Shown here: positions 11,351 through 23,912 of the stretch, in pieces
Numbering within the stretch: the first letter of the stretch is position 1
Layout of the letters: each line of letters starts with the position of its first letter
From: Ophthalmolycus amberensis
Taxonomy: Eukaryota > Chordata > Actinopteri > Perciformes > Zoarcidae
Assembly (NCBI GenBank): GCA_024529925.1
Contig: JAFEUB010000069.1
Coordinates: forward strand, 1,418,501-1,482,500
Direction of reading: 5' to 3'
DNA length: 64,000 nucleotides
Translations under genes and position numbers: made by a program
Notes under the pieces: generated by a model
What the model saw: the letters and a program-made list of their open reading frames with translations, nothing else
Database searches by the model: none
What the model was told of the DNA's origin: nothing

Positions 11351-13102
11351 GATCCCGAACATTCAAACAGTTCGCAGTAACTCTCCACTTGAGCGAGCGG
11401 CAGACCAGATCAAGTTGACCTCAGATTTCAACGTCGTCAAGCTCAGTCGCAGAAGTGTTCCATATTATTGACTCTGATTGAAGTGGGAAAAGAGACTGGG
11501 GTGATTTTTGCAGATGTTTCTCACAGTTTACCTCAAAACTGCGAATGCTATTAAAGCTATTATTACATGTAGGGCTATAATACAGTTACTAAGCACTGTT
11601 TGGCTACAGCGGTCTCTTAATTCACCGCTCCCTACTTCTTGTTCCACTGTGGTAATTCTTTGAGGGCACTGTACAGTGCATGGATTTCTTACTGAGTTCA
11701 GACACTTAAATAAAATGACGGACATTAAATATAGTGCACGATATAGTAATGGTCTAGTTTGGCTTTGGAGACGGTTCAGGTCTGGAGGTGTGATTGATGT
11801 GGTACTCCATAAAGGGGGGGGGGGTCTGAATTATTCAAGAGAGGATTACTTGCATAAACAGTATTAATCAATATGTGTATTGGCAGTTACATCTTGGCAA
11901 ACATTAGGTAATGTGTGTCTCGTGTTGAGATGAGTCTTCCTCTTAAAGGCAAGCGGAGGAATGTGAACTCATTTCCATAAGACATAAGTGATCCCGGGTC
12001 AGTTTATATTGCAGATAAATATAATGTACAGTATCTGTACGGGCTGATTTTTCACGTTTTTCACACTTGCATCAGGCCAAAGTTACTCTGAATTGTAAAT
12101 CATATTATAATTTTATTCAAATTTGTTTAACTTATACAGTGCTAATGCTAAGGAATGTAGACGTGAATGTCTTATACACAGTTGGGATTGCACACGCGAG
12201 TGTGTTTGTGTTAATGTTTCTTGGCAAGTTTTAGAGGACCCAGAGTAACAGATTATTACATCGCATTTGAATCGTAGTCTTTATCAGGATCAGCTCAGAG
12301 TTTACCGTTACACACAAACACACATTGGTTTGTTTACCAGTGTATTTTTTTTTTTGAATATATATATCTCTGGGAATTTGAATATGTGAATACTGAGTGT
12401 TTGAATTTATGGGTGTGTTTGTGCTCATGGGGAGATTGCACCCCAGTCGTCCACTGCCTGGGGAGCGCAAGACTCTGATTACGATTCGGGACAGAGAACT
12501 GTAAATAATGGAGCTCGTCTCCCTCTGAGGTAGAGTTGCAGGGCGGTTTAAATAAAAAAACGCTGTTTCCCCCGCTCTGTGCCTGGCAACATATATCCCT
12601 GTAGATTTCTAAACAGGCATTTATGACTCTCTGTTGATGTACTGCTCTTAAGATTAGTGCATCAACCATATTGACACTTATCGTGGTGTCAAGTCATATG
12701 ATTGGACCGGGTCTCTATCAAGGAATTGCTTTTAATTGATTTAGATCATTTGCAATAGCAGTCGTACGCTGTTCTGTTGTTCACTAATAACAACAACAAC
12801 AAAAGGAAACTTTCAGACTGAATCGACAATCAAGCCTCTGTTCAAATGGTTATTGCGCTTGATTCTTCATGATGGATACTAACGTTGCCTCCTCCTGTTA
12901 AGTTAACTGTGTGAGCGCACGACTGCTGCAGTAATTAGGTGTGCAATTAAGATGTATGTGGTCTGCGGTTTGTTGTATTGTTCCCGTTTGTTTTGTTTTC
13001 GTATTTTCAGCAGATCGACTGAACGCGATAGGTGGCGATGCAGAGAAAAAGACTGAAGTTAATTGCTCCCAGTGCTCTGCGTTAGTTTCTGCTTTTGAAC
13101 AC

Positions 13103-13112
13103 TGTGTGTGTG

Positions 13113-13161
<49 letters not shown>
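13103..13161. repeat. Compound (TG)(CG)(CA) alternating tract
   Basis: Fifty-nine bp of alternating purine-pyrimidine DNA. Bases 13103-13128 form a perfect palindrome centred on GCGCGCGC. Confidence 0.95.
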
Positions 13162-13166
<5 letters not shown>

Positions 13167-13557
13167 AGTTGGGCTATGCCTTGCTGTGGGAGAAATGGAG
13201 CCATAGTGAAAGAGGTGGCCTACAGCAGCTAATCAGTCCAGATGCACAGCTTCTAAGAGCGAAGTGGTGGAAAGCCAGCAGCTCAATCAATACACGAGGA
13301 ATCAGCCTCATCAGGATTACTGGCTCAATCAGCAGCTGTACTCATCGTTCTACCACACACACACACACACACACTGCCCGGGGAAGGGTAGAAGAAGAGG
13401 GGTAGAGGAAGAACAAGGGAGCGAGAGAGGGAGAGAGCAGAGGAGGCAGATCAGTCTGGGGTTTCAGGTTGAGGTCACGAGTCACAGAAAACTGAAATGA
13501 CACATCTGTGTTGTCATTGGAGCCTTTGCGTTGATGTCTTGATGGGACACAGTAGAC

Positions 13558-13600
13558 CAGGGGTGTCAAACATACGGCCCGCCCCTGCAGTAGACCTTTT
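13558..13600 (+). mobile_element. hAT-type transposon end fragment
   Basis: The sequence 'caggggtgtcaaacatacgg' then 'cccg' is the familiar terminal sequence of vertebrate hAT-group non-autonomous elements (CAGGGGTGTCAAAC...GGCCCG). No matching second terminus was found nearby. Confidence 0.5.
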
Positions 13601-15329
13601 GTGAAAGCTTTGAGAAGGTCCCTTTAAAGTTTGTGATTTTAATCGTATTAACAACAGACACATTGTTTAAATGGAATTGTTTGCATATGAACGGTACTTA
13701 CACCAAATTGTACTAAGTAAAAAGTAATTCATCAAACCCTTCGTGATCTCATTTGTTTGTGGAAAAATAGGTCTCGGTATTAAATGATGAATTAAAATGT
13801 TTCTGCACGAATCAGAAGCTTAAATTGATCCCTTAAGTCTCAAAGGTTGTGTAGTAAACCTACTTTTTGCTGCAGCATTTCTTACCTATAGTTCACACAG
13901 TCAGTGATCACGACAATCATTACCATATCTGACTCTTTGTTCAACCTGCTGTCAGAGAAATTTAATTTCTGTGTTGTGTAGTTGTCCCTCTAATAATGAT
14001 ATACGGTCATTTTGTCACTAAGTTCGACAATTCTTCAAACCATTGTTGCCTAAATGGCCTTTCCTCAGACAGTATCAGTATTACTAGATGAGCTGTTTAA
14101 CTTGTCATTGTCAGCCGGATGGTAAAGTTGTACTTGTTGAGTAAAGTAATCCAGGGATACAATACATGGGCTCACCATCAGTGGAGCAAAGTATTAAAAA
14201 CTCTCTTGAAGTAGCTCCATATGGTTTTTAACGTCATGACACAGGAATATGCTCGGATACCAAAATGTAAAAAGCATACTTCTTTTAATCCCAGCGTTTC
14301 CCAAACTAAAAAGTTTTGGGGGCATTGTGTCTTCTAAAGACCCTCTGATTCTCTTCATGTGAAAGTGTTGTCCTGCATCGACGATGTATTCATGCAAAGG
14401 TGCTCCGCATCACTCTTTATTCTTTTGTCATCTGAAAAGGTAGCGTCAGCAGGCTGCATTGCACATGGCTTTCTTCAGGGATGGCTGATGGCGTCCCTTG
14501 GCGAGTTGAAGAGTTTACTCCGGCAAATAGCCGTGTTGGGCTACTGACAGATAGGCAACAGCAGCTGTAGTTAGGAAGGACGACACACTCACACACCAAG
14601 CATGTGACAAACACTCCTCAATAGGACTCAATATGGCAGTGAGCTGACTTTGAGCTGTCGTGGTGTAGAATACAAGAAGTTGAGGGGAGTTCGGAGGTCA
14701 GACGTTTTAAAATGATCATTTCTTTTCTTTGTTCTGTTTCCGTCCTTAATTGTCTCATTAAACACCAGCTCGTTATCTCTCACTGTATCTCCTTCTCTTT
14801 CTTTCTTCGTCTCTGTCTCTGTCTGTCTTTCTTCCTCTCTAATATGATTGTATAGGATAAAGAGGTGAAAACCGCTCAGAGAGAGATATATATATTTTGG
14901 GCAGATAAAGGAGGGCAAGGGGTGGTGGTGGTGGGGGGGTGTTGATAATCTGCAAACAGATTTCCATGCTTATTACACTAATGATTTCATGATATTTGAT
15001 GTGGCGGCGGGGGTGGGGAGGAGGTGAGTGGGGTGGGGTGGTCTCTTTCTCTCTCATCTCGGCGGCGCGGCTAAATGATGGAGTAATTTGAGTGACCTCT
15101 GACTCGGGGCAGGCCCAGACGTAATTGCATGTCATTCTGGCAGGGAAGGGAGGGGGGGGGGGGTTCACAAAATACAAAGTAGTCCCGGTCTTTCCCTCCT
15201 CTCTTGCATATCGCTTATTTTTCTGTCTCCTTTTCATGTGTCCTCGTCACTGTCTTGCGTTGCCTGTCTCACGTCGGCTCGCTCCTCGAGTGTCTCCAAA
15301 AAAAACACCCCCCCCCTCCCCCAAACAAA

Positions 15330-15560
15330 AGAAAGATTGCATTAATTTTCAAATGATGATATTACATTAAGCGTCGAGATCTCATATATCAAAATGTGAG
15401 AACTACTCCCTTACTGTATGTGCTTCATCTTAATGGTATCGCTGGATGTCAAGGGCATGGAGGAAATTAAATCGGAAAGTGCAGATAGACCAAAGAAGAT
15501 ATTATCTCTGGATGATTGCAGTTTTGATAGGTATTCCAGTGAATTTCATTTTCTCCGGAT
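15330..15560. promoter_or_regulatory. Candidate conserved non-coding element
   Basis: Unique AT-rich block ('gcattaattttcaaatgatg', 'attacattaagcgtcgagat', 'ggaaattaaatcggaaagtg') between a poly-C-rich stretch and a CA repeat. Confidence 0.33.
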
Positions 15561-15706
15561 GGGGAGAAGATGAGTTAGCCTGCACATTTGCTCATTTTTC
15601 TTCTACATGATTTATGTGAGTTGAGTATAAAACTCTCTCCGTCTTACACCCCCCCTTCACCCCCACCGCCTCCCCCTTTTATCAGGAACACATACATGCA
15701 TGCGCT

Positions 15707-15708
<2 letters not shown>

Positions 15709-15749
<41 letters not shown>
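15709..15749. repeat. (CA)n microsatellite
   Basis: Uninterrupted, followed by 'cgcgtgcacacg'. Confidence 0.97.
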
Positions 15750-15751
<2 letters not shown>

Positions 15752-16004
15752 GTGCACACGGGGCAGTAAATTACTGCCTTTGAGTTGTATCTCGGCTGGG
15801 GCAGTTTATATTTGTATGTGTACTTCTTGTATGGTTGTATGTGGGAAAACTGCAGTGCATGGGGCTTTGTGTGTTTGTTTGCACGTGCATGTTTTAGCGT
15901 GCGTGTGTGAGCGCATGTGTGTGTGTGTTTGTATGAATACATGCACGTGAGATAGCAGCAGAGCCATCAGCGGGAATGATTCCAGGAAGACGGGGGAGTG
16001 TCAT

Positions 16005-16335
16005 TACTCAGACTTGTTTACATTCTAAATACGTAATGAAATCTTGTTGGTAATAATGACGGGAATAAAAGTTTGGGAAATTGTAAAAGTGGTGAAGTTT
16101 GAGAAATGAGCCTCGGCCTGTGAAATAGCATTTGGGGGCAGGAAACGACATTATTATGCAGTGCTCCTGCCTGCCTGAGACATGAAGATGAACTGCTGGT
16201 GGGCCATAAAATGCTGTTAGCCCTAGCCTGAAGTATGGCACATTGTAAAAGAGCCTTGATCCCATATTGCCATTATATATAAAAGTATAGCCATACACAA
16301 CATTATTTTTCATATAAGATGAGCTCCGATACAGT
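16005..16335. promoter_or_regulatory. Candidate conserved non-coding element, ~330 bp
   Basis: A long unrepetitive stretch with 'tttacattctaaatacgtaa', 'gcattatt'-type cores and 'ggccataaaatgctgttagc'. A 134-codon minus frame crosses it but has no family resemblance; I read it as chance. Confidence 0.38.
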
Positions 16336-17399
16336 GGCCCAGGCCCCCCAAATACATACACTGATAGGCAGATTTCTTTCCCCCCCTCCTTATAAAATAT
16401 ATAAATAAACATATTGCCATGGAACCCATCTCTGCCCTGATCTTATAGACCTCGATATTAAAAACAGAAGTATTGCATTTTCTCGGGGCTCTGTTTTCCC
16501 CTGTCCTCTTTTGGGTTTGGGATATATCAGTGTGTTTGTTTAGGGGGAGCGGGAGGGAGGCGCAGAGGAAGAGGAGTCGATGAGAAGAATGCAACAAATG
16601 AAAGAAAATGGAAACAGATGAAGACTTTAAAAATATAATGACATGAATATTGAGCATATCAACTCCAGCATAAAGAGAGTGTATATTGAAACTGTTTATT
16701 GACAGATAATAATGGTCACAGTGGCGCAATTAAGATTAATGTTACCGCTGATGGGCTCAAGATAGTGTTTTGAAACTGTCAGGTGAGTTTACTCAAACCC
16801 ACATTGAATCGTATTCATTCATTTATTCATTCAGATTCTTTACTTTTGGGTGGAATATAGGGAGCAGGGAAGAGCAAATGCTAATATTGTTTATAAGAAT
16901 GTATTCACACATTTTTACAGCAGCGGTGATTTTATGTCCCTACAAATTGTTAAAGAAAAAAAGAAGTTTCTTTGGTAAACTTACTTCACCGAGAGGACAT
17001 AGAGACAAAGTCACCGATCTGTCCTTCTGGATGTCTCTGTGCTTCGTGAGCATAAACCATTTACATAAACATATTTAATTTGGTTTATGTCAGCACTAAG
17101 AAAATTGATTATTTGCATTATCTCTAAAACTAATACTCAAGTATGTCAAAATGAATGTTTAAAATCACCAAACAAACATTTACTGAAAGGGTTATAAAGG
17201 ACTGTGAACAATTAAGATGAATGGATGAATATGTGGTTGCTCGCCTAATGTGTCTTTAAAAAGCTACACCTGCTATATCTATGAAATCACATTTCTATTT
17301 TTATCATATTTAAATGCAGGTTTACAATTAGACAATAGCTAGCTAATTTGTTATGTTGTCATTTTCAACAGTAATCCTGAAACTGTGATGCTCTTAAAG

Positions 17400-17680
17400 G
17401 TGCCAGATTTCGATTGCCTCTCGACATGTCGACAGCGAGCCGCCGGCTCGTAGCTAACGGTGTTAACGGTGCAAGCAATGGTGAAAGTGCTGACACAGCT
17501 AACAGTGTTTACCTGGGGGGGGGGGGGGGGGGTACTACGCTTCTGTGACAGCACTGGCAGTCGGGACAGCGTAACCACCATATGAGAGCAGTGCAGAGCC
17601 TGGAACTGAACATGGTGGTCGTTGCTTGAGTGACGGATAATGTCAGCAGGCGAAGACTAAAAGTAACTAAAAGTGTTGCT
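17400..17680. repeat. Possible unnamed interspersed repeat
   Basis: The phrases 'cgagccgccggctcgtagct', 'aacggtgttaacggtgcaag' and 'gacacagctaacagtgttta' resemble a dispersed teleost repeat I have only a vague memory of. There is no second copy in the window. Confidence 0.22.
17515..17532. repeat. Poly(G) run
   Basis: Eighteen consecutive G. Confidence 0.93.
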
Positions 17681-18987
17681 CGTCTGCTTGCATGAGTCTT
17701 GATGTATGCTGCTGTTAAACCTTACTTTTTAAAGTCTTTCTCTTTTTCCTGTGTCTTCCTGCTCCGTCGTAAATATATTCTTGTTTTGGTAGAATAGAGC
17801 GGGTTAATTTGGTGAGAAAACGGTCTAACAATCTGACCAGAGTCTGGCCATTTACGGCCTATCTGACCGTTGTTTGGCCTCCCTAACAGGCATTTATTAA
17901 TTTGCTGACCCACCATACTTTGCTTTGTCTGGTCCGCCTGGGGTCCAACAATGATAATAGTCCCTTTGGCCAGACCATGACTACAAATAGATGACATTTC
18001 CTGCATGCAGTGCCTCATTATACACTGTGCCGCATTGTTTTTAACCAAGCCGAGTGCGGGTTATTTATTTTTCTAATGGGACGTGTTTATTTTTGACTAA
18101 TGGGACAGACGCTGTGCACTTAGGCTCAGCTAAGCGTGTCTCGGTGTGTCTGTCGTCGCTGTGGTGAGGTAAGGGAACAAGCTGGAGGCCTACCGCGAGC
18201 ACACAGGACTTCCTGCCACATTCAGGGCAGGAGTTAGCCCGAGTCGAGCGGGTGTGGGTGTCAGTGCTGGCAATAATAATCCCAAAAATAGTAGGTTCAT
18301 TTATGACAGCTACTGGAAAAGGAGGATGTTTATGAAAAAGAAAAATCCCTTCCTTTACACCTCGAGGGAGAGAAAAATACATTTCCTACTGTATGTTGTT
18401 GGTCACACGTATGTGTGGCAGGGATTGGCCCGGTGTGTGGAGGAAAGGAAAGGAGGCAGGATTTTAACTTCTCTATGATGGCCGGCTTGTCACCCCGCCT
18501 TTGAATGTGTCCGTTCGGCACGACCGTGAAACGTGGTTTGATGACATGTTTGATGTCCAAGCGTACTCCCGCCTTTAAGACGGCTGTGGCTCGGTTAGTA
18601 AAACAGATGATCCATTACTCGTAGGTTTTGTGGTGCGGTTCTCCTTGTCCTGAATGTCAAAGGGACCACGAGCAAGACACTGAATTGAGAGTGCTTGTAA
18701 AGTCCTTGGCACATCTGCTATATGACTAACCATTAGTTTCTACAGTTGTACTTTCTAAAACTCCTCTCTGATGGCTATGTCTGAGCCATTCTTCCTGACC
18801 TTTCCTCTTTGTCGCGCTCTCCCTCAGTTTGTCTCTGAAGCTCTGAAGAAAACAAAAACACTAAATCTATCTGTCTGTCTTGTCCTTTGCCCCCCTCTGC
18901 CTGTTTCCCCTCTCCTCACAGTGTGATAATCTAAAGCCCCTGTGCTGCTCATTTCCAAAACACACTCCCAACTTCCTCCCTCTAAAT

Positions 18988-18988
<1 letters not shown>

Positions 18989-19021
<33 letters not shown>
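18989..19021. repeat. (CA)n microsatellite
   Basis: Uninterrupted CA followed by (GA)n. Confidence 0.97.
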
Positions 19022-19025
<4 letters not shown>

Positions 19026-20107
19026 AGAGAGTCCTTCCCTCCGAGTCTCATGTTTGTTTGTGTGAGTCGGAAAAGGCGCAGTTCTAATTGAGGGGCGAAG
19101 CCTCTTCAGATGCAGCGGGTGCCTCTTTCCCAGTGGGGGGAACACAGTTCTGCCTCTGGGGAGCACAATTAACGCCTTTTTATTGTTTACTAATGAATTA
19201 CACACAGAGGAAGCGGGCATGCGTGTGTGAATTAGAGAGAAAAATAGAGAGTTTGTTGGGAAGCGAAAACATGCGAAGTCGTGCTTGTGTGAGTGTTTTG
19301 TATCATTATGTTTGCTTAGTTGTGAGTTGACTTCTAAGTATCTTTTACATCCCTTGATAATTTGATATTAATTGGCCTGTTTCCGCCTTGATTTGGTTTC
19401 TTTAGGCAGGAAAGCACACGCTTGTCCTGATTCTTCCTTTTTTATCTTTCTCTTTTCTGCTTTTATTTAAAAATAATAATTCAATGCAGAATCACACATG
19501 GAAGAACACTGCTGCGATGCTCAATACTAAAACCTTTTAAGAATGTTACACACCGCTGGCCGCATGCCAATCATTGATGTTAGAGCAGGTGTTTTTCCAT
19601 GAGCGCTTTGACATCACCGACTTGTGTCGGCAGGACAAGAAGTTGCTTGAAAAGTTTTAACGGCGGCAGACAACGCAGCGGTAGTTTTCTATTCTGTGTG
19701 ATTCAGTGTTGTATTACCCGCAGCTGGCAGGACTGTGTGTGTGTGTGTGTGCATTGAGGATGCATTGGACTAACACATGCCTTAAGGCCTATGTAAACAA
19801 ATGCTAATGTAATTACTGACGGGGGCGTTTTGAAAATCTGTAACTAAGATGATTGCACAGCATACACTGATCAGGTTAGTTACGACGTGATGTGCTATTG
19901 CTTTAAAAGACCGGTTGCACCAAGACTGATTCCTGTGTCATTCTCAGTGTTCAGCAGGCTAAGCCCTGTTCCATTTAATTGAGTTCAATTGGGTTATTTT
20001 ATAGCTTGTAAACCTTGCTTTTGCTGTAAAGAAGATGCTTGAAAGCAACAAAAAAAAAGACAGATTTTAGCCCATATCACTTTTTCACGAGGGGTAATAG
20101 AAAGTGT

Positions 20108-20110
<3 letters not shown>

Positions 20111-20141
<31 letters not shown>
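20111..20141. repeat. (TG)n microsatellite
   Basis: Uninterrupted TG repeat. Confidence 0.97.
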
Positions 20142-20144
<3 letters not shown>

Positions 20145-20589
20145 CGTCTGTGTGTGGGTGAAGGCCTCAAGTGTTCCTCCTCTTCTCAGCATAATAGTGA
20201 TTAGTAATTTCAGCTGTCGAACAGTGCCAGTCAGCGTGAGCGTGATCCACTATGTCACCTGCTACAGGGGATACACACTCGCACGCACACACATGCTCAC
20301 ACACACACATCGATGTTGCATTAAGTGTGCGTCAGTCTGTCTGCAGTGCCTTGATGTGCGTTCTCCGTCTAGAATACAGCACCCTGACATCGCTACATTA
20401 AAGGGGGTCATTATATTTCCCTGGCTGCCACCGAAAATGTGACGTTTTTACAAAGTGACAAGTTTACAGTTTGATAAATCAGATTTTTTTTTTTTGCTGT
20501 GGGTGGGGTGGGTACCCGGGAGAAGGAATGGTGGGAGGAAGAGGCAAGTTGTCTGTGGAGGAGGAGGGAGGGAGGGAGGGAGGGAGGAA

Positions 20590-20940
20590 GCGCTGCCTGT
20601 CAGCGACGCCCCGGCCCTGTCGTCTAAATGATGCTCCCAGGCAGCAGATTCAGATCCCATCCCCATTAGCATTTAATTTCTCTCTAATCCTACACACCGT
20701 CTCCACTGCTGCATGGTAACGAGGGCCTCCGTGCCACGGCAGCGCCGGAGAAAAGAAAAAAAGAACCCTCCGAGAGCAATCTGCAGCCTGCTCGCCTTTT
20801 ACAGCCCTGTCGTAGCCATCATTCTTCCTTGACAATTAAGACCCTCAAATCTAATAGCAGTGATATTGGAATTACAGCAAGACCCTTTTGAGGGCATGTC
20901 GGGAAAATGGGCTGCGCCTCCCAATACAGCTGTCAAAGCA
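20590..20940. promoter_or_regulatory. Candidate conserved non-coding element, ~350 bp
   Basis: Unique block with 'ccccattagcatttaatttc', 'catggtaacgagggcctccg', 'ccttgacaattaagaccctc' and 'attggaattacagcaagac'. It lies 600-900 bp upstream of the 52-nt exon. Confidence 0.38.
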
Positions 20941-21467
20941 CAAGGCCCTCCCCCCCACTCATGCCCGCTAAGCGGTTCAGATGCACACACACACACACAT
21001 GGGATGGGGAATATGTTGAGTCTTTGGCTGTGATCTTTGTAAAATGTGCTCTCTGTGCCCTCTTATCCAACTCTCCAAAGACTTGTTACAGCAGCGTTTG
21101 TTTTCTCTCTTCTCCTCTCACTCTCTCTCTCTTTGTCTCTAAATTTCTCTTCATCTCTTCCTCATTGATTCTCCCTGGTGTGTCAGAGATGTTGTTGCTT
21201 TCTGTTTTTCCACCAGCAGGTTTTTTTTTATATACAGATGATTAGGCTCGTAGATTGGTGAAGTTGTCCCCTGGTGCTCTGTGAGGACAGTTTAAGGGGG
21301 GAACATTCACTCTAATGGTTGCAGTTAAGGATTATCATGGGTAAAATATGTCGACGCCTAAGGGACACAACAGTTTTGCAGATTACATAGATAACGTTGT
21401 GTCAGTGGGGAGGCTGTCGGTCCTGTTATGAACTGCGCTTTGTGATAACTCAGGCAGCAGGATGGGA

Positions 21468-21474
21468 TACTAAC
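21468..21474 (+). promoter_or_regulatory. RSRC1: Perfect branch-point sequence TACTAAC
   Basis: An exact TACTAAC lies 43 nt upstream of the 52-nt exon, followed by an uninterrupted pyrimidine-rich tract. This is a textbook spliceosomal branch site and supports the exon call. Confidence 0.6.
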
Positions 21475-21516
21475 CTAACTTTCTCTTCTTCTTGTCTGTC
21501 CGTCACTCTCCTGCAG

Positions 21517-21568
21517 ACTCCAGCAGAGCAGGCGAAAGTCCGGATGCACATGGTCCTGGAGGCCGCAG
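21517..21568 (+). CDS. RSRC1: RSRC1 internal exon (52 nt)
   Basis: A long pyrimidine tract and CTGCAG precede the exon, and the donor is G|gtaaga at 21569. A perfect TACTAAC branch-point match lies at 21468-21474, about 43 nt upstream. In phase 0 it reads TPAEQAKVRMHMVLEAA plus one base, so it joins the previous exon directly (GRLEHL-TPAEQAK). Human RSRC1, from memory, reads [20 protein letters not shown]. The substitutions are conservative and the spacing is identical, which is the strongest single argument for the gene assignment. The segment is the start of a predicted charged alpha-helix or coiled coil. Its length of 52 nt is not a multiple of 3, so skipping would shift the frame. Confidence 0.87.
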
Positions 21569-22769
21569 GTAAGATGGGATGATTGCTCTGTTTCTCTTCC
21601 CAAATGTTCTGTTCCAATGTGGTTCAGAGCTGTTGGTGTGACAATTGCCAGTTATGGTCACTCACTCATTCGGGGATACTAGCTTGAAGGCAGAAAGTGA
21701 GAATACTGTGTAGAGCAGCCTCAGTCTGTAATCTGCCAATTTGTTCGACTACATCTGCTGTCATTCATAAACACCCCCCTGTGACATCACCTAAGGGTTG
21801 TGCAGTCACAAGTATTTACCACGTGTTTATGGTGATATATTTGGAGATATTGTGAGTTTTCACTCTGATTCTTTCTTTACTTTTATGCATATAGATGACG
21901 GGAAACTTGTCGAGCCGTGTACTGTTTAGACGTTTGGTGAAAGGGGCCGAGTGTATTCATCCATCGATCTATCGATGTTATGATCAACGATCAAATATAA
22001 TGGATGCAAAGAAAGCATCATCATCTTCGAGATATCTTTATTTTTAAATTCCCATGGCACGTCTGTGTCACCGTGTCCATCCAAAGGCACCTTCCTACAG
22101 AGACCAGAGAGTTGATATAAGTCTAACTGACTGTTGAATGGGCATCTGGTATTGTCTCATAATAAATGCAGTCCCCTGAGTCGAATCAAATTAAAATAGT
22201 ATTGTGGGAGACTTTGTGATGTCAGCTAATGTTGTATCGTCTTAAGAAATTGATCAAATATCTAATCATCACCCAACTCCTTTATGCTGCACAATGTGCC
22301 CAATGTAAAGCCACTTTGTATATATAAAGATATATTGATATTGTATACCCGGGAACAATATGGAGACTTTATTTTTTTTAGCCGTATTTCGCAACTATCC
22401 GAGCTTGAAATGAGTCGCAGTCTCATGTACGCACACTTCACTGTGGACCTGGACGGGTTTCCTACTTGTTTTCCCACACACAGAGTCACAGCACCCCGCC
22501 CAACACACACACACATGCACACACACGACCACAATCTCTCACACAGACAGACAAATGCATACACACACTCTCCTGCTCTCCGCTCTGAGTGCTTCTGGGC
22601 CCATATTCACTGCAGCTTAATTTCAAACACTCCTCCCAGTACATAAGTCATAGTTGTCACCATGCACGCGGTGTATATATTCCAGTGTGTATTCGAGGGG
22701 TAGAGTTGCGAGCCAGATGTGACAGGCAGAGATTGACTGTGGAGAAAGATGTCTTCATGTTTACAGTCA

Positions 22770-22770
<1 letters not shown>

Positions 22771-22822
<52 letters not shown>
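22771..22822. repeat. Compound (GC)5(AC)n tract
   Basis: Fifty-two bp of alternating purine-pyrimidine DNA with a CpG core. Confidence 0.95.
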
Positions 22823-22824
<2 letters not shown>

Positions 22825-23878
22825 TCCCAGCACTTCAGAACAGAGCTCTAATTTCACCACAGGAAATATATGAAAGAAGCCGGCATCTATACATCATCTA
22901 TAAAGCACCCAGCAGCCACACACTAACTTCACTTAAGACCTGCCTTATTGTACGCCACAGATCAACGCTGCAATTCCTTTTCTGTGATTTCCCTGATTTT
23001 GAACTTTCTGAAGCATACTTTGCATACTTCATCACACTTTGAAACATAGTTTACATGTGGGGAATTTGGGATATTCGGAGGACAATTGGACTTCTGTGTT
23101 CGGTTGCTTAAATATTTTCTCAGTTGTACATCGGACACAGCCCCGCACTCCCTGCCACCTCGAGGCTAATGTTGCGCTAATGGTGGGGAAGCATCATGAA
23201 ATTGAGCATGTGGCTTTGAGTGCAGTGGGCCAGACTGGTGCAGACACAGGCCCAGGGCCAAACGTGGGACTAGTGGCGAGGCTTTAATGCACTGGACATG
23301 TCTCTGGTTTTCTTCTCTTTCCTAGAGGCTTCCAGTAGAACAGGTTTATGGCTCAGTCAAAGATGGTCTGAACCAGAGAGCCCATTCTGGCCTGTATCAG
23401 GCCTTCAGGTGCCTGTGATAATATCGCTCATAACGATCTACAGTAATATACAATTGGACTACAGATTGTTACTTGATAAAGCAATTTATTTGTGGTACTA
23501 GGACTGATTCATGATTTTATTTCTGCTGCCTTTCCTCTGTCTTGTGGTGAACCATTGAGTGCCCTCGCTAATTGAAATCATGTTTTTATAATTTGATATA
23601 TTTAATATCTTTTTCTTCTGAAGTCCTCTGACCCTGCGGCTGCGAAGTCCTCAATTCATCCCTGTCGCGTCTCTTCTTCTTCTCTCCATTTGCTTTTCTC
23701 TCGTCCCTCTCCGTCTATCTTTTCCTCTGTCCCTCCGTCCCACTGTCTTTGTTCCAGCGTTTCTAGCGGACAGAGGGAGATAGGGATAGAAAGAGGGAGG
23801 GATGGAGGGCGAGAAGGAAGCAGCAGATGTTGGGAGGTTGTGTGAATGTTAATGTCCTGACGTAGCCGTGGAGCTTAA

Positions 23879-23912
23879 GCCTCCTCCTCCTCCTCCTCCT
23901 CCTCCTCCTCCT
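23879..23912. repeat. (CCT)n trinucleotide repeat
   Basis: About eleven units. A (CCCT)n array follows at 24025-24051. Confidence 0.95.

Larger units (their letters stand above)
10517..21516 (+). other. RSRC1: RSRC1 intron, 11.0 kb
   Basis: The intron is bounded by gtaagt and CTGCAG. Codons on either side join in phase 0 (EHL/TPAEQ). It contains CA/GT arrays, poly-C and poly-G runs, a hAT-like end near 13.56 kb, and candidate regulatory blocks near 11, 15.4, 16.1 and 20.7 kb. The remaining sequence shows nothing I can name. Confidence 0.8.

Noticed and set aside
12941..13405. 154-codon plus frame through a His-Thr stretch
   Set aside because: Runs through the CA microsatellite at 13103-13161; no conserved sequence either side.
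13558..13600. Complete hAT transposon
   Set aside because: Only one terminus is visible and no transposase frame or second inverted end was found within a few kilobases.
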